A stretch of DNA of 14,175 nucleotides from Micavibrio aeruginosavorus. Its GTDB lineage: Bacteria > Pseudomonadota > Alphaproteobacteria > Micavibrionales > Micavibrionaceae. Location: positions 1-14,175 of the forward strand of contig QFQB01000050.1 of assembly GCA_003241475.1 (NCBI GenBank), in the 5' to 3' direction. Positions 1-6,900 of the stretch are shown here, one piece after another. How positions within the stretch are numbered: the stretch's first letter is position 1; every line of letters starts with the position of its first letter. Both the position numbers and the translations under genes were made by a program. Under the pieces are notes generated by a model. The model was not told the origin of the DNA. It saw only the letters and a list, made by a program, of their open reading frames with translations, and made no database searches.

Positions 1-133
1 GCGCTGACACTATTTTGACTTCATGTGGAATTTGAAATTCATGCAGTAACTCGTGACATATCTTCATAGTTTCCCAATCTGACTGGGAGCCCATGATTAT
101 GCCGATGAGAGGGTGTGGATCGCTGTGCGTCAT
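1..133 (-). CDS. purE: PurE, N5-carboxyaminoimidazole ribonucleotide mutase (5' part, runs off the window)
   Basis: Only the first 44 codons are present; the gene continues beyond base 1. The translation begins MTHSDPHPLIGIIMGSQSDW and ends PHEVKIVSA. The GIIMGSQSDWETM segment (residues 11-23) is the PurE phosphate-binding loop, and PHEVKIVSA leads into the family's SAHRTP motif, which lies outside the window. PurE interconverts N5-CAIR and CAIR in cytosolic purine synthesis, normally working with PurK. The gene lies 28 bp downstream of ydcH on the same strand and has a good ribosome binding site, so the two are probably co-transcribed. Assignment is firm despite truncation; whether purK follows cannot be seen. 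Confidence 0.93.
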   Translation of the reverse strand, partial: MTHSDPHPLIGIIMGSQSDWETMKICHELLHEFQIPHEVKIVSA

Positions 134-142
134 GTTGAACCG

Positions 143-147
143 CTCCT
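143..147 (-). promoter_or_regulatory. Ribosome binding site of purE
   Basis: On the minus strand this reads AGGAG, nine bases before the purE ATG. It sits between two copies of a 9-base repeat (TGAACCGCT on the plus strand at 136-144 and 147-155). It supports the ATG at 131-133 as the start. Confidence 0.7.
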
Positions 148-161
148 GAACCGCTGTGCGT

Positions 162-362
162 TCACGCTATGATATCGGGGAGGATATCGCTCTTTAATTT
201 TTGAATCTGGTCTTTGAGGGCGAGCTTCTTCTTTTTCAGCCGCTGAATTGCCAAAAGATCGACCGGGGGTGTGCTCACCAACCGGTCAATTTCATGGTCA
301 AGGTCCCTATGCTCGCGTTCGAGATCCGCGAGTTTTTCTTGTAGCTCGTCTATGTCTTCCAT
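162..362 (-). CDS. YdcH/DUF465 family small helical protein
   Basis: A 66-residue, highly charged protein predicted to be almost entirely helical. Residues 1-28 form a heptad-like acidic/basic stretch, a TPPVD turn follows (31-35), and residues 36-58 form a second helix with the KKKKLALKDQI segment characteristic of DUF465 (YdcH) proteins. The size matches the family (about 60-75 residues). No catalytic residues are apparent and the family's function is not established; a coiled-coil hairpin that binds a partner is only an inference. It is the first gene of the unit leading to purE, a pairing I associate with alphaproteobacteria. Its own ribosome binding site is weak, but a sigma70-like promoter lies about 40 bp upstream. 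Confidence 0.85.
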   Translation of the reverse strand: MEDIDELQEKLADLEREHRDLDHEIDRLVSTPPVDLLAIQRLKKKKLALKDQIQKLKSDILPDIIA

Positions 363-400
363 TTAAATCAGCGGCTAATCATATGATTTTTGAAGTATCG

Positions 401-429
401 AGTATAACAGCGTTTTTCCCTTTTGATAA
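401..429 (-). promoter_or_regulatory. Probable sigma70 promoter of ydcH-purE
   Basis: Reading the minus strand, TTATCA (plus 424-429) and TATACT (plus 401-406) are separated by exactly 17 bases. The -10 matches consensus at 5 of 6 positions and the -35 at 4 of 6. The predicted start near 394 gives a leader of about 32 bases, which contains the perfect 12-bp palindrome AATCATATGATT at 377-388. Confidence 0.5.
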
Positions 430-462
430 GGAAAAGAATGCGTTGGGGATCGAAAAATCCTT

Positions 463-490
463 TTGCAACGGCCTATGATTGGTCTAAAAG
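463..490 (+). promoter_or_regulatory. Possible promoter of the phosphofructokinase gene
   Basis: TTGCAA (463-468) and TAAAAG (485-490) are 16 bases apart, in the AT-rich stretch before pfkA. A better isolated -10 (TATGAT, 474-479) lacks a convincing -35 partner, so the exact promoter is uncertain. The remainder of 363-526 holds the divergent ydcH promoter and the pfkA Shine-Dalgarno (AAGG, 517-520). Confidence 0.3.
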
Positions 491-526
491 AATTAAAAAA
501 ATCTTACACACTCTTCAAGGTAAATC

Positions 527-1606
527 ATGAGCAAGAAAATCGGTATCCTGACAAGCGGCGGCGATTGCGCCGGCCTCAATGCGGTCATTCGCGCGGCGGT
601 CTATAAGGCGGACCTGCTGGGCTGGCAGGTTTACGGCATTCTCGACGGCACGGCCGGCCTGCTCGAAAAGGAGCCGCAATACCGCATTCTAACCCCCGGC
701 GATATGGACACGAATGTCTTGCGCATGGGCGGCACCATTTTGGGCACCACGAACAAGGGCAATCCGTTTAACTTTCCGATGCCCGACGGTACTTTTAAGG
801 ACCGTAGCGGCGAGATCGTCGATAACTTCCACAAGCTGGGCCTCGAAGCCGTGATCGGCATCGGCGGCGACGGCAGTTTTGCGATTTTGCGCAAGCTTGC
901 CCAGCAAGGCGGCATCAAGATGGTGGGCATTCCCAAAACCATCGACAACGACCTTGGCAAAACCGAGCGCGCGGTCGGCTTCGATACGGCTGTTTCTGTC
1001 GCAACCGAAGCGCTCGACCGTCTGCAGCCGACGGCGGCGAGTCACGATCGCGTGATGATTCTGGAAGTGATGGGCCGCGACGCCGGCCATATCGCGCTTT
1101 CCGCCGGCATCGCGGGCGGCGCGGATGTTATCCTGATCCCCGAAATTCCATACACGATCGAGAATGTTGCGGCAAAGATCGCCCGTGTAAAAGAAACGGG
1201 GCGCAACTTCGCGCTCGTGATCGTGTCCGAAGCGGTCAAAACGCCGGGTGGCGAGAAATTCGAGATTACCTATCATAACGGCGAAAAACGCTATGGCGGT
1301 ATCGGCAACTTTTTGGCCGCGAAAATCTCCGAGACCACGGGCTTTGAAAGCCGCGTGACGGTTCTGGGCCATGTTCAGCGCGGCGCGCCTCCTACATATA
1401 ATGATCGTTTGCTGGCATCGGCGTTCGGTGTTCGCGCCGTCGATCTGATTGCCGAAGGTAAATATGACCGCATGGTTGCCTGGCAGAACCGCAAACTGGT
1501 GGATTATCCGATCGAGGAATGTATCGCCGCCTATGAAGCCATCGACCCCTCTGATACGCTGGTCCATACGGCGCGGGGACTGGGTATTTCCCTCGGCGAC
1601 CAGTAA
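527..1606 (+). CDS. pfkA: 6-phosphofructokinase, mixed ATP/PPi-type active site
   Basis: A cytosolic PFKA-family kinase (359 residues) that phosphorylates fructose 6-phosphate to fructose 1,6-bisphosphate. Visible motifs: the nucleotide/phosphoryl loop GGDCAGLN (11-18), GGDGS (113-117), PKTIDND (136-142, catalytic Asp140), MGRDAGHIAL (182-191, fructose-phosphate binding) and GHVQRG (281-286). Aligned to E. coli PfkA, Gly116 takes the place of Gly104 (ATP-type; Asp in PPi enzymes), while Lys137 takes the place of Gly124 (Lys is typical of PPi enzymes). This Gly/Lys combination is known from the 'mixed-substrate' clade of actinobacterial-type enzymes, so the phosphoryl donor cannot be deduced. 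The GGDC form of the first loop also fits that clade. The start has AAGG six bases upstream. The next gene starts 32 bases downstream and may be co-transcribed. Confidence 0.93.
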   Translation: MSKKIGILTSGGDCAGLNAVIRAAVYKADLLGWQVYGILDGTAGLLEKEPQYRILTPGDMDTNVLRMGGTILGTTNKGNPFNFPMPDGTFKDRSGEIVDNFHKLGLEAVIGIGGDGSFAILRKLAQQGGIKMVGIPKTIDNDLGKTERAVGFDTAVSVATEALDRLQPTAASHDRVMILEVMGRDAGHIALSAGIAGGADVILIPEIPYTIENVAAKIARVKETGRNFALVIVSEAVKTPGGEKFEITYHNGEKRYGGIGNFLAAKISETTGFESRVTVLGHVQRGAPPTYNDRLLASAFGVRAVDLIAEGKYDRMVAWQNRKLVDYPIEECIAAYEAIDPSDTLVHTARGLGISLGDQ

Positions 1607-1638
1607 TTTGGCAACTTTGATCCATAGGGGATGTTGAT

Positions 1639-2190
1639 TTGGCGCTGGATTATGTCAGGCAGTCTTTGACCGAAGACGAAGAACTGGTCCATGTGGCGCA
1701 TTTCCACTGGATGTATACGTTCGGCGCGGTGATGAATATCATTTTCGGCGTGTTGCTCGCGGTTTTCATTATCGTTGGGTCAATTTTGGTGCAGCCGCAT
1801 CTGCCGGGGTTCTTCAAATTCGATATTCCGCCGGATGCCAACTGGATTGAAACGGTTCGCGGGGTTCATCCGGGGATCAAGATCATCGCTTTTCTTGTCT
1901 TTGCGATGGGAATGCTTCGCTACGCGCATATGATGATTATCAAATCGACAACAGAAATCGCCATCACCAACAAGCGCCTGATCTATAAGCGCGGCCTTGT
2001 GGCGCGTTTTGTTGGCGAAATGAACATCGACCGGATCGAAGGCGTCAATGTTCTTCAGGGGGTTTGGGGAAGGATTTTCGGTTATGGCCGCGTTATGGTT
2101 CGAGGTATGGGCGTGGGCGAAGTTGTGCTACCATCCATTGAAGAGCCCATCAGATTCCGCAAAGCCATCGAAAAGGCAAGGAGCGTTTAA
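1639..2190 (+). CDS. Membrane protein with bacterial PH (bPH2/YdbS-like) domain, copy 1
   Basis: A 183-residue integral membrane protein. Two hydrophobic segments (about 27-52 and 80-100) flank a Pro-rich loop, probably extracytoplasmic. A C-terminal bPH2-type domain (about 105-180) follows, recognised by TNKRLIYKRG, DRIEGV, the GYGRVMV strand and a closing amphipathic helix. The start is TTG: AGGGGA lies seven bases before it, and the nearby ATG at 1631 is in another frame. The molecular role of this family is not established. It is followed after five bases by a second bPH2 gene sharing TNKR and FGYG motifs, so the two probably form one unit and may interact. Confidence 0.82.
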   Translation: MALDYVRQSLTEDEELVHVAHFHWMYTFGAVMNIIFGVLLAVFIIVGSILVQPHLPGFFKFDIPPDANWIETVRGVHPGIKIIAFLVFAMGMLRYAHMMIIKSTTEIAITNKRLIYKRGLVARFVGEMNIDRIEGVNVLQGVWGRIFGYGRVMVRGMGVGEVVLPSIEEPIRFRKAIEKARSV

Positions 2191-2195
2191 AGGTC

Positions 2196-2678
2196 ATGAA
2201 AAAACTCGTCAGCACGGCAACGACGCAAGAAGAGATTTTAAACCTGACCGGCGTCACGCTGACCGAAGATGAAAAGATACTGATAACGGGGCGCGTCCAT
2301 GGCGCGATTTACTGGAAATCCGTCGCCGTCATGATTTTCGGCATTCTTTTGTTCCTCGTCGCCGCTTCGCTTGGCTTTTTCTTCTTGCTGGTCGGCGGCA
2401 TCATGCTGGTGCTGGCGCATTTGACCCGTTATTACCGCATTCTGGCGGCCACCAACAAACGCGTCCTCGTGCGCGGCGGCTTTTTTTACGCCGACATGGT
2501 GGAGCTACGCTACACGCAGGTGGAAAGTATCGAGCTTGGCGTGATGCCCATCGGGCAGGTGTTCGGTTATGGCAGCGTTATCATCACAGGAACGGGTCAG
2601 AGACGCATTATCGTTCCATTTATCGCCAATGCGCTCGAATTCCGGTCCAAAGTGAACGAAATCCTCGCGGATAAATAA
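2196..2678 (+). CDS. Membrane protein with bacterial PH (bPH2/YdbS-like) domain, copy 2
   Basis: A 160-residue protein with a charged N-terminus. A hydrophobic hairpin (about 39-76, two short membrane helices separated by a Gly-containing turn) is followed by a bPH2 domain (about 80-158) with ATNKRVLVRGG, YTQVESIELG, FGYGSVIITGTG and a closing helix. It resembles the upstream protein in architecture and motifs but has diverged strongly, suggesting an old tandem duplication. Its AAGGAG (2178-2183) lies inside the end of the upstream gene, 12 bases before the ATG, so translation is probably coupled. No enzyme motif is visible. Function unknown; a role in membrane or envelope homeostasis would be a guess from the domain. 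Confidence 0.82.
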   Translation: MKKLVSTATTQEEILNLTGVTLTEDEKILITGRVHGAIYWKSVAVMIFGILLFLVAASLGFFFLLVGGIMLVLAHLTRYYRILAATNKRVLVRGGFFYADMVELRYTQVESIELGVMPIGQVFGYGSVIITGTGQRRIIVPFIANALEFRSKVNEILADK

Positions 2679-2690
2679 TCCCTGATTGCC

Positions 2691-2719
2691 TTGTCAAAGC
2701 GCGGCTCTGCGCTTAAAAC
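2691..2719 (+). promoter_or_regulatory. Probable promoter of the acetyltransferase-ilvD unit, with a dyad in its spacer
   Basis: TTGTCA (2691-2696, 5 of 6 to consensus) and TAAAAC (2714-2719, 4 of 6) are 17 bases apart. The predicted start near 2726 gives a short leader before the ATG at 2744. A perfect 6-bp inverted repeat, AAGCGC/GCGCTT with a 6-base loop (2697-2714), fills the spacer almost exactly. It has no T-run after it, so it looks more like an operator than a terminator. Confidence 0.45.
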
Positions 2720-2743
2720 CTTTATTCCAATATGAAGGTTTTT

Positions 2744-3235
2744 ATGAGCGACTCTTATAAAATTCGTGATGCAGTTCAGGATGATGCGCCGCTCATCTTA
2801 TCGTTCATCCGTGAATTGGCCGACTATGAAAAACTTTTGCATGAAGTTTCGGCGAGCGAGCAAGATATTCGTGCGACATTGTTTGGCGCTTCATCCAAAG
2901 CCTTTGCCTTGATTGCGGAATGTGAGGGACGGCCTGCGGGGTTTGCTCTTTGTTTTTACAATTATTCAACATTTCAGGGAAAGCCCGGCATCTATCTCGA
3001 AGATTTATATGTACGGCCGGAATTTCGCGGTCGTGGTTTGGGTAAGGGGTTTTTTGCGCATCTGGCCAAACGCGCTCTCCTTGAAAATTGCGGACGGATT
3101 CAATGGTGGGTTCTTGATTGGAACAAGCCATCTATAGAATTCTATAAATCCATGAAAGCAGTGCCTATGGATGAGTGGACGGTGTACCGTCTCGAAGGAC
3201 AATCAATTGAAGATCTGGCAAAGAAAGCGGTGTGA
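2744..3235 (+). CDS. GNAT family N-acetyltransferase (diamine/thialysine acetyltransferase-like)
   Basis: A 163-residue single-domain GNAT enzyme that should transfer acetyl from acetyl-CoA to an amine. Motif A, RPEFRGRGLGKGF (91-103), is the pyrophosphate-binding loop after the YLEDLYV strand. The WNKPSIEFYKS segment (126-136) carries Tyr134, at the position of the general-acid Tyr in spermidine/spermine acetyltransferases, and the WTVYRL ending is typical of that subgroup. The substrate (polyamine, thialysine or other small amine) is not determined. I choose the ATG at 2744 because AAGG lies five bases before it; the ATG at 2732 would add four residues, has no site and would place that AAGG inside the gene. 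GC is about 47% by my count against nearly 60% in pfkA, so recent acquisition is possible. The stop is two bases from the ilvD ATG. Confidence 0.85.
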   Translation: MSDSYKIRDAVQDDAPLILSFIRELADYEKLLHEVSASEQDIRATLFGASSKAFALIAECEGRPAGFALCFYNYSTFQGKPGIYLEDLYVRPEFRGRGLGKGFFAHLAKRALLENCGRIQWWVLDWNKPSIEFYKSMKAVPMDEWTVYRLEGQSIEDLAKKAV

Positions 3236-3237
3236 TT

Positions 3238-4980
3238 ATGATGAAGAAATCTCCATTCAAAGACGGTAAGTGGGACAAAACCAATTTGGTGTCCCGCTAT
3301 GTGACTGAAGGGCCGAAATCCGCGCCGCACCGCGCTTATTACTACGCGATGGGCATGACGGAGGAGGAAATCCATCAGCCGCTCGTGGGCGTTGCGACCT
3401 GCTGGAACGAGGCTGCGCCATGCAACATTGCCTTATCGCGTCAGGCGCAGTCCGTCAAAAAGGGCGTGAACGAAAATTTCGGCTCCCCGCGCGAATTTAC
3501 AACGATCACTGTTACCGACGGCATTGCTATGGGGCATGAGGGGATGAGATCGTCCTTGCCGTCGCGCGAGGCGATTGCGGACACGGTGGAATTGACCATG
3601 CGCGGTCATTGTTATGACGCGCTGGTGGGCCTCGCGGGCTGCGATAAATCCCTGCCGGGGATGATGATGGCGATGATCCGCCTTAACGTGCCGTCGGTCT
3701 TTATGTACGGCGGCTCGATCCTGCCTGGCAAATTCCGCGGGCAGGACGTCACGATCATCGATGTGTTCGAAGGCGTGGGCAAGCATGCCAGCGGCGAGTT
3801 TTCGGACAAGGATCTGCATGAAATGGAATGCGCCGCGTGCCCGTCGGCGGGTGCGTGCGGCGGTCAGTTTACGGCCAACACCATGGCTTGCGTAAGCGAG
3901 GCGATTGGTCTTGCGCTACCCGGGTCTGCGGGGGCGCCTGCGCCTTACACGACCCGAGACGAATATGCAACAGCGTCGGGCAGAGCGGTGATGGAATTGC
4001 TGAAAATCAATCTGCGCCCGCGCGATATTGTGACCCGAAAGAGCCTCGAAAATGCGGCGATGGTGGTGGCGGCGACTGGCGGATCGACCAATGCGGCGCT
4101 TCACCTGCCGGCCATGGCGCACGAGGCGGGGATCGATTTCGATCTGTTCGATGTGTGCGAGATCATGCGCAAGACGCCCTACATTGCCGATATGAAGCCG
4201 GGCGGCAAATATGTCGCCAAGGATATGTTCGATGTCGGCGGCGTGTCTGTGGTGCTTAAAGAGTTGCTCAAGGGCGGCTATCTTCACGGCGATTGCATGA
4301 CGGTGACGGGCAAAACGATTGCTGAGAACCTGTCTGACACGGAATTGACCCCAAATCAGGATGTCATCCGGTCCATCCAGCAACCGATTTCGACGACAGG
4401 CGGTGTGGTCGGTTTGAAGGGCAATCTGGCACCAGATGGGGCGATTGTGAAGATCGCGGGTATGACAGAATTGCAATTCGAAGGTCCCGCGCGCTGTTTC
4501 GATTCCGAACAAGAGTGTCTGGAGGCCGTGCTGGCCAAGCAATACAAAGAGGGCGATGTCCTTGTGATCCGTTATGAGGGGCCCAAAGGCGGCCCAGGCA
4601 TGCGCGAGATGCTGTCCACCACCGGTGCGTTGTATGGACAGGGCATGGGCGGCAAGGTTGCGCTGATTACCGATGGCCGCTTTTCGGGCGGGACGCGCGG
4701 ATTTTGCATCGGCCATGTCGGACCCGAAGCGGCATCCGGCGGCCCGATCGGCTTGCTCAAGGACGGCGATATCATCCGCATCGATGCAGATGCCGGAACA
4801 TTGGATGTTCAATTGAGCGACGATGAGCTGGCCGCGCGGAAAAAGAATTGGAAACCCCGCGAGCACCGCTATGGGGCAGGGGCGATCTGGAAATTCGCCC
4901 AAATGGTCGGACCGGCAAGAACCGGTGCAACGACGCATCCGGGCGGCAAAGGCGAAAAACACGTTTTTGTTGATCTTTAA
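3238..4980 (+). CDS. ilvD: Dihydroxy-acid dehydratase
   Basis: Cytosolic dehydratase converting 2,3-dihydroxy-isovalerate and dihydroxy-methylvalerate to the 2-keto acids of valine and isoleucine synthesis. With the 3238 start it has 580 residues, within family range. Cysteines placed as cluster ligands are Cys62 (PCN), Cys135 (GCDKS) and Cys207 (GACGG), the three-Cys [2Fe-2S] pattern. The TDGIAMGHEG segment (93-102) and Lys137 belong to the Mg site. RFSGG contains Ser483, at the position of the family's catalytic serine. The close match to IlvD through GHCYDALVGLAGCDK argues against a sugar-acid dehydratase. ATG 3238, ATG 3241 and GTG 3232 are all possible starts; none has a strong ribosome binding site, so translation probably depends on the upstream acetyltransferase. 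No other ilv genes are in the window. Confidence 0.93.
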   Translation: MMKKSPFKDGKWDKTNLVSRYVTEGPKSAPHRAYYYAMGMTEEEIHQPLVGVATCWNEAAPCNIALSRQAQSVKKGVNENFGSPREFTTITVTDGIAMGHEGMRSSLPSREAIADTVELTMRGHCYDALVGLAGCDKSLPGMMMAMIRLNVPSVFMYGGSILPGKFRGQDVTIIDVFEGVGKHASGEFSDKDLHEMECAACPSAGACGGQFTANTMACVSEAIGLALPGSAGAPAPYTTRDEYATASGRAVMELLKINLRPRDIVTRKSLENAAMVVAATGGSTNAALHLPAMAHEAGIDFDLFDVCEIMRKTPYIADMKPGGKYVAKDMFDVGGVSVVLKELLKGGYLHGDCMTVTGKTIAENLSDTELTPNQDVIRSIQQPISTTGGVVGLKGNLAPDGAIVKIAGMTELQFEGPARCFDSEQECLEAVLAKQYKEGDVLVIRYEGPKGGPGMREMLSTTGALYGQGMGGKVALITDGRFSGGTRGFCIGHVGPEAASGGPIGLLKDGDIIRIDADAGTLDVQLSDDELAARKKNWKPREHRYGAGAIWKFAQMVGPARTGATTHPGGKGEKHVFVDL

Positions 4981-4999
4981 TAAAAATCAAATGGTTGGT

Positions 5000-5029
5000 A
5001 AAGGGGCGGGGCGTTGTTCCTGCCTTTTT
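5000..5029 (+). terminator. Possible weak terminator after ilvD
   Basis: An imperfect hairpin: AAAGG (5000-5004) can pair with CCTTT (5023-5027), and an inner CGGG with CCTG after a small bulge. Five T residues (5025-5029) follow. The stem is irregular, so the call is tentative. The rest of 4981-5132 includes a lone -10-like TAGAAT (5092-5097) that may serve the next gene but has no clear -35. Confidence 0.35.
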
Positions 5030-5132
5030 GCATCGAAAGTGCGTCTATTTTGAACCTAATGATTTTTCACCCGTTTCTTTCGTAATTGGAGTAGAATCGT
5101 AGACAGACAAATCATTGTGTTCAAGGCGCGCC

Positions 5133-6752
5133 ATGTCGGGCAGGTTCAGAGATATTTTCGGTAAAACAGCCCTTTTGGGTGCGTTGCTTGGCGTCATCGT
5201 CCTGTTGGCGACCCCTGTGTTTTCCCAACCGCAGGTGATGGCGGGTGAGCTTCCGGGATCGGGAAAATATCTCAAGCCGGACATTCTCAAGGAATTTTAC
5301 GAACAAAGGGGCTGGAAGCCTGTCTGGTTGCGCGGCTCCGGCTCGTTCCAGCCGCGGGTCGATGCGATGATCCGCCTGCTGGACGATTCATGGACTCACG
5401 GGCTGAACCCCGAGCGCTACAGGCTTTCCGAAATCAAGGAATTGCGGGCAAGCGCCAAGGGAGAAGACCGCCTGACGCTCGATATCGTGCTCTCCGATGC
5501 CGCGATCCGCTACGTGAACGATCTGACCGGCATGCGCGGGCTTCGGGAAAGCGGCGACCGCAAGATCAAATACTGGCGCGAGCCTTTGGACGCCAACGCA
5601 ATCCTGACATTGGTCAGCGACAATGCGGACCCGATTGCAAAGTTGCGCGCGCTGGAGCCTTCCAACAACCTCTATCAATCCCTGCGCTCCGAACTCGTGC
5701 GCCTGACAGCGCTTTCGGCGGAAGAAAATACGCAGCCGGTTTCGTTGAAGGCGCCGCTTCGGCCTGGCAAGACCTCGGCGCAGGCGCCGTTGATCCGCGC
5801 CCGGCTCGGTTTGCCTGTCAACGAGGCTGCGCCCCATGTCTATGACGAGCCGCTTGCCGTGGCCGTGATGAAACTACAGAAGGCGAACGGCGTGGACACG
5901 GACGGCGTGATCTGGGGGCGCACGCTCGAGATTTTGAATATGACGCGCGAGGCGAAAATCTGGCAGATCCTTGTGAATATGGAGCGCCTGCGCTGGGTCA
6001 GCATGGGGCGTCCCGACAAATATGTTTTGGTGAATATTCCGTCCGCCAGTCTGTGGGCCGTAGAGGGCGGATCGGTCAAACTGGAAATGCCGGTCATCAT
6101 CGGCAAGACCGCACGGCCGACCTACAGCTTCAAAACCGAAATCACCGGTGTGCGGTTCAACCCGAACTGGACGGTGCCGCCGACCATCAAGAACAAGGAT
6201 TTCCTGCCCATGCTTCAGCAGGACCCCGAGGCTCTCGTCAAGCGCGGCATCCGCATCACATATCAAGGCAAGGAAGTCGATCCCACCAAAGTGGATTGGG
6301 CGACCGTGACATCCAAAGGGCTGGCCAATGTCAAGATGATCCAGAGTCCGGGTGATGACAACCCGCTCGGCAAGGTGCGGGTCATCATGGAAAATCCGTA
6401 CAACATATACTTGCATGATACCAACCACCGCGAAATGTTCGAGCAGGGCGAGCGCGCTTTGAGTTCCGGGTGCATCCGCGTGTCGCAACCGGAAAAGCTT
6501 GCCGATTTCATCTTGTCGGAAAACGAAGGATGGAGTTGGGACAAGATGAGCAAGATGATCGACTCGGGGCGCATGCGCGATGTCCCGACCGAGACGCCGA
6601 TCCCTGTGTTTATAACCTATCAGACGGTTTGGCTCGATTCCGACGGGCGACTCGTTTACGGCCGCGATGTGTACGGGCAGGACGCCAACCTTGCGGAAAT
6701 ATTGAAAAAAGCGGGTGCGGTGCATCTTCCACAGCAACCGGAAAAAATATGA
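5133..6752 (+). CDS. Exported L,D-transpeptidase, YcbB/LdtD-like
   Basis: A periplasmic YkuD-fold enzyme expected to form 3-3 (mDAP-mDAP) peptidoglycan cross-links. From the ATG at 5133 it has 539 residues: a signal peptide (about 1-31, ending PVFS), an N-terminal helical region, a peptidoglycan-binding-1 type repeat (about 219-269, with QKANGVDTDGV), then the catalytic domain (about 295-462). The latter has IYLHDT (His428) and SSGCIRV with nucleophile Cys447. The domain order and length (539 against roughly 600 residues in E. coli) resemble LdtD (YcbB) rather than the small Ldt enzymes. AAGG lies six bases before 5133; the in-frame TTG at 5115 would put an Arg-rich extension on the signal peptide and has no site. 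The neighbouring DUF882/YcbK peptidase supports this reading. About 40 C-terminal residues beyond the catalytic domain are present. Confidence 0.9.
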   Translation: MSGRFRDIFGKTALLGALLGVIVLLATPVFSQPQVMAGELPGSGKYLKPDILKEFYEQRGWKPVWLRGSGSFQPRVDAMIRLLDDSWTHGLNPERYRLSEIKELRASAKGEDRLTLDIVLSDAAIRYVNDLTGMRGLRESGDRKIKYWREPLDANAILTLVSDNADPIAKLRALEPSNNLYQSLRSELVRLTALSAEENTQPVSLKAPLRPGKTSAQAPLIRARLGLPVNEAAPHVYDEPLAVAVMKLQKANGVDTDGVIWGRTLEILNMTREAKIWQILVNMERLRWVSMGRPDKYVLVNIPSASLWAVEGGSVKLEMPVIIGKTARPTYSFKTEITGVRFNPNWTVPPTIKNKDFLPMLQQDPEALVKRGIRITYQGKEVDPTKVDWATVTSKGLANVKMIQSPGDDNPLGKVRVIMENPYNIYLHDTNHREMFEQGERALSSGCIRVSQPEKLADFILSENEGWSWDKMSKMIDSGRMRDVPTETPIPVFITYQTVWLDSDGRLVYGRDVYGQDANLAEILKKAGAVHLPQQPEKI

Positions 6753-6774
6753 TTTTTCGTTGCGTTTGAAAGCG

Positions 6775-6803
6775 TTGCGGCGGGTTTTGCTTTGTTGTAT
6801 AAT
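6775..6803 (+). promoter_or_regulatory. Possible distal promoter of the YcbK-like gene
   Basis: A perfect -10, TATAAT (6798-6803), lies 17 bases after a poor -35, TTGCGG (6775-6780). It would give a leader of about 90 bases that runs through the second promoter. Confidence 0.42.
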
Positions 6804-6823
6804 GGTCAAGTCGAATTTCAGAT

Positions 6824-6851
6824 TTGACACATCACTTCAACCTGCTACAAA
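6824..6851 (+). promoter_or_regulatory. Probable proximal promoter of the YcbK-like gene (extended -10)
   Basis: A perfect -35, TTGACA (6824-6829), is followed 16 bases later by TACAAA (6846-6851) preceded by TGC, which makes an extended -10. The predicted start near 6858 leaves a leader of about 43 bases before the ATG at 6901. Confidence 0.5.
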
Positions 6852-6900
6852 GCAAATCTTTCGAAGGCAGATCGCTTTCACCAACCACTAAAGAGGTTCC

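Noticed and set aside
248..478. 76-codon plus-strand open frame opposite ydcH
   Set aside because: It overlaps the well-supported ydcH gene, runs through promoter DNA, and its translation resembles no family.
689..1567. 292-codon open frame antisense to the phosphofructokinase gene
   Set aside because: It mirrors the codon bias of a strongly supported gene, and its translation is rich in His, Arg and Asp with no recognisable domain. The same reasoning removes the frames at 3916-4962, 5874-6830 and 12614-13174.
2697..2714. Hairpin after the second bPH2 gene as a terminator
   Set aside because: The stem is only 6 bp and is followed by AAAACC rather than a T-run; it fits better as a dyad inside a promoter spacer.
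2732..2743. Earlier ATG for the acetyltransferase
   Set aside because: It has no ribosome binding site, and the AAGG serving the ATG at 2744 would fall inside the coding sequence.
5115..5132. Upstream TTG start for the L,D-transpeptidase
   Set aside because: No ribosome binding site precedes it, while AAGG sits six bases before ATG 5133, which begins a clean signal peptide.
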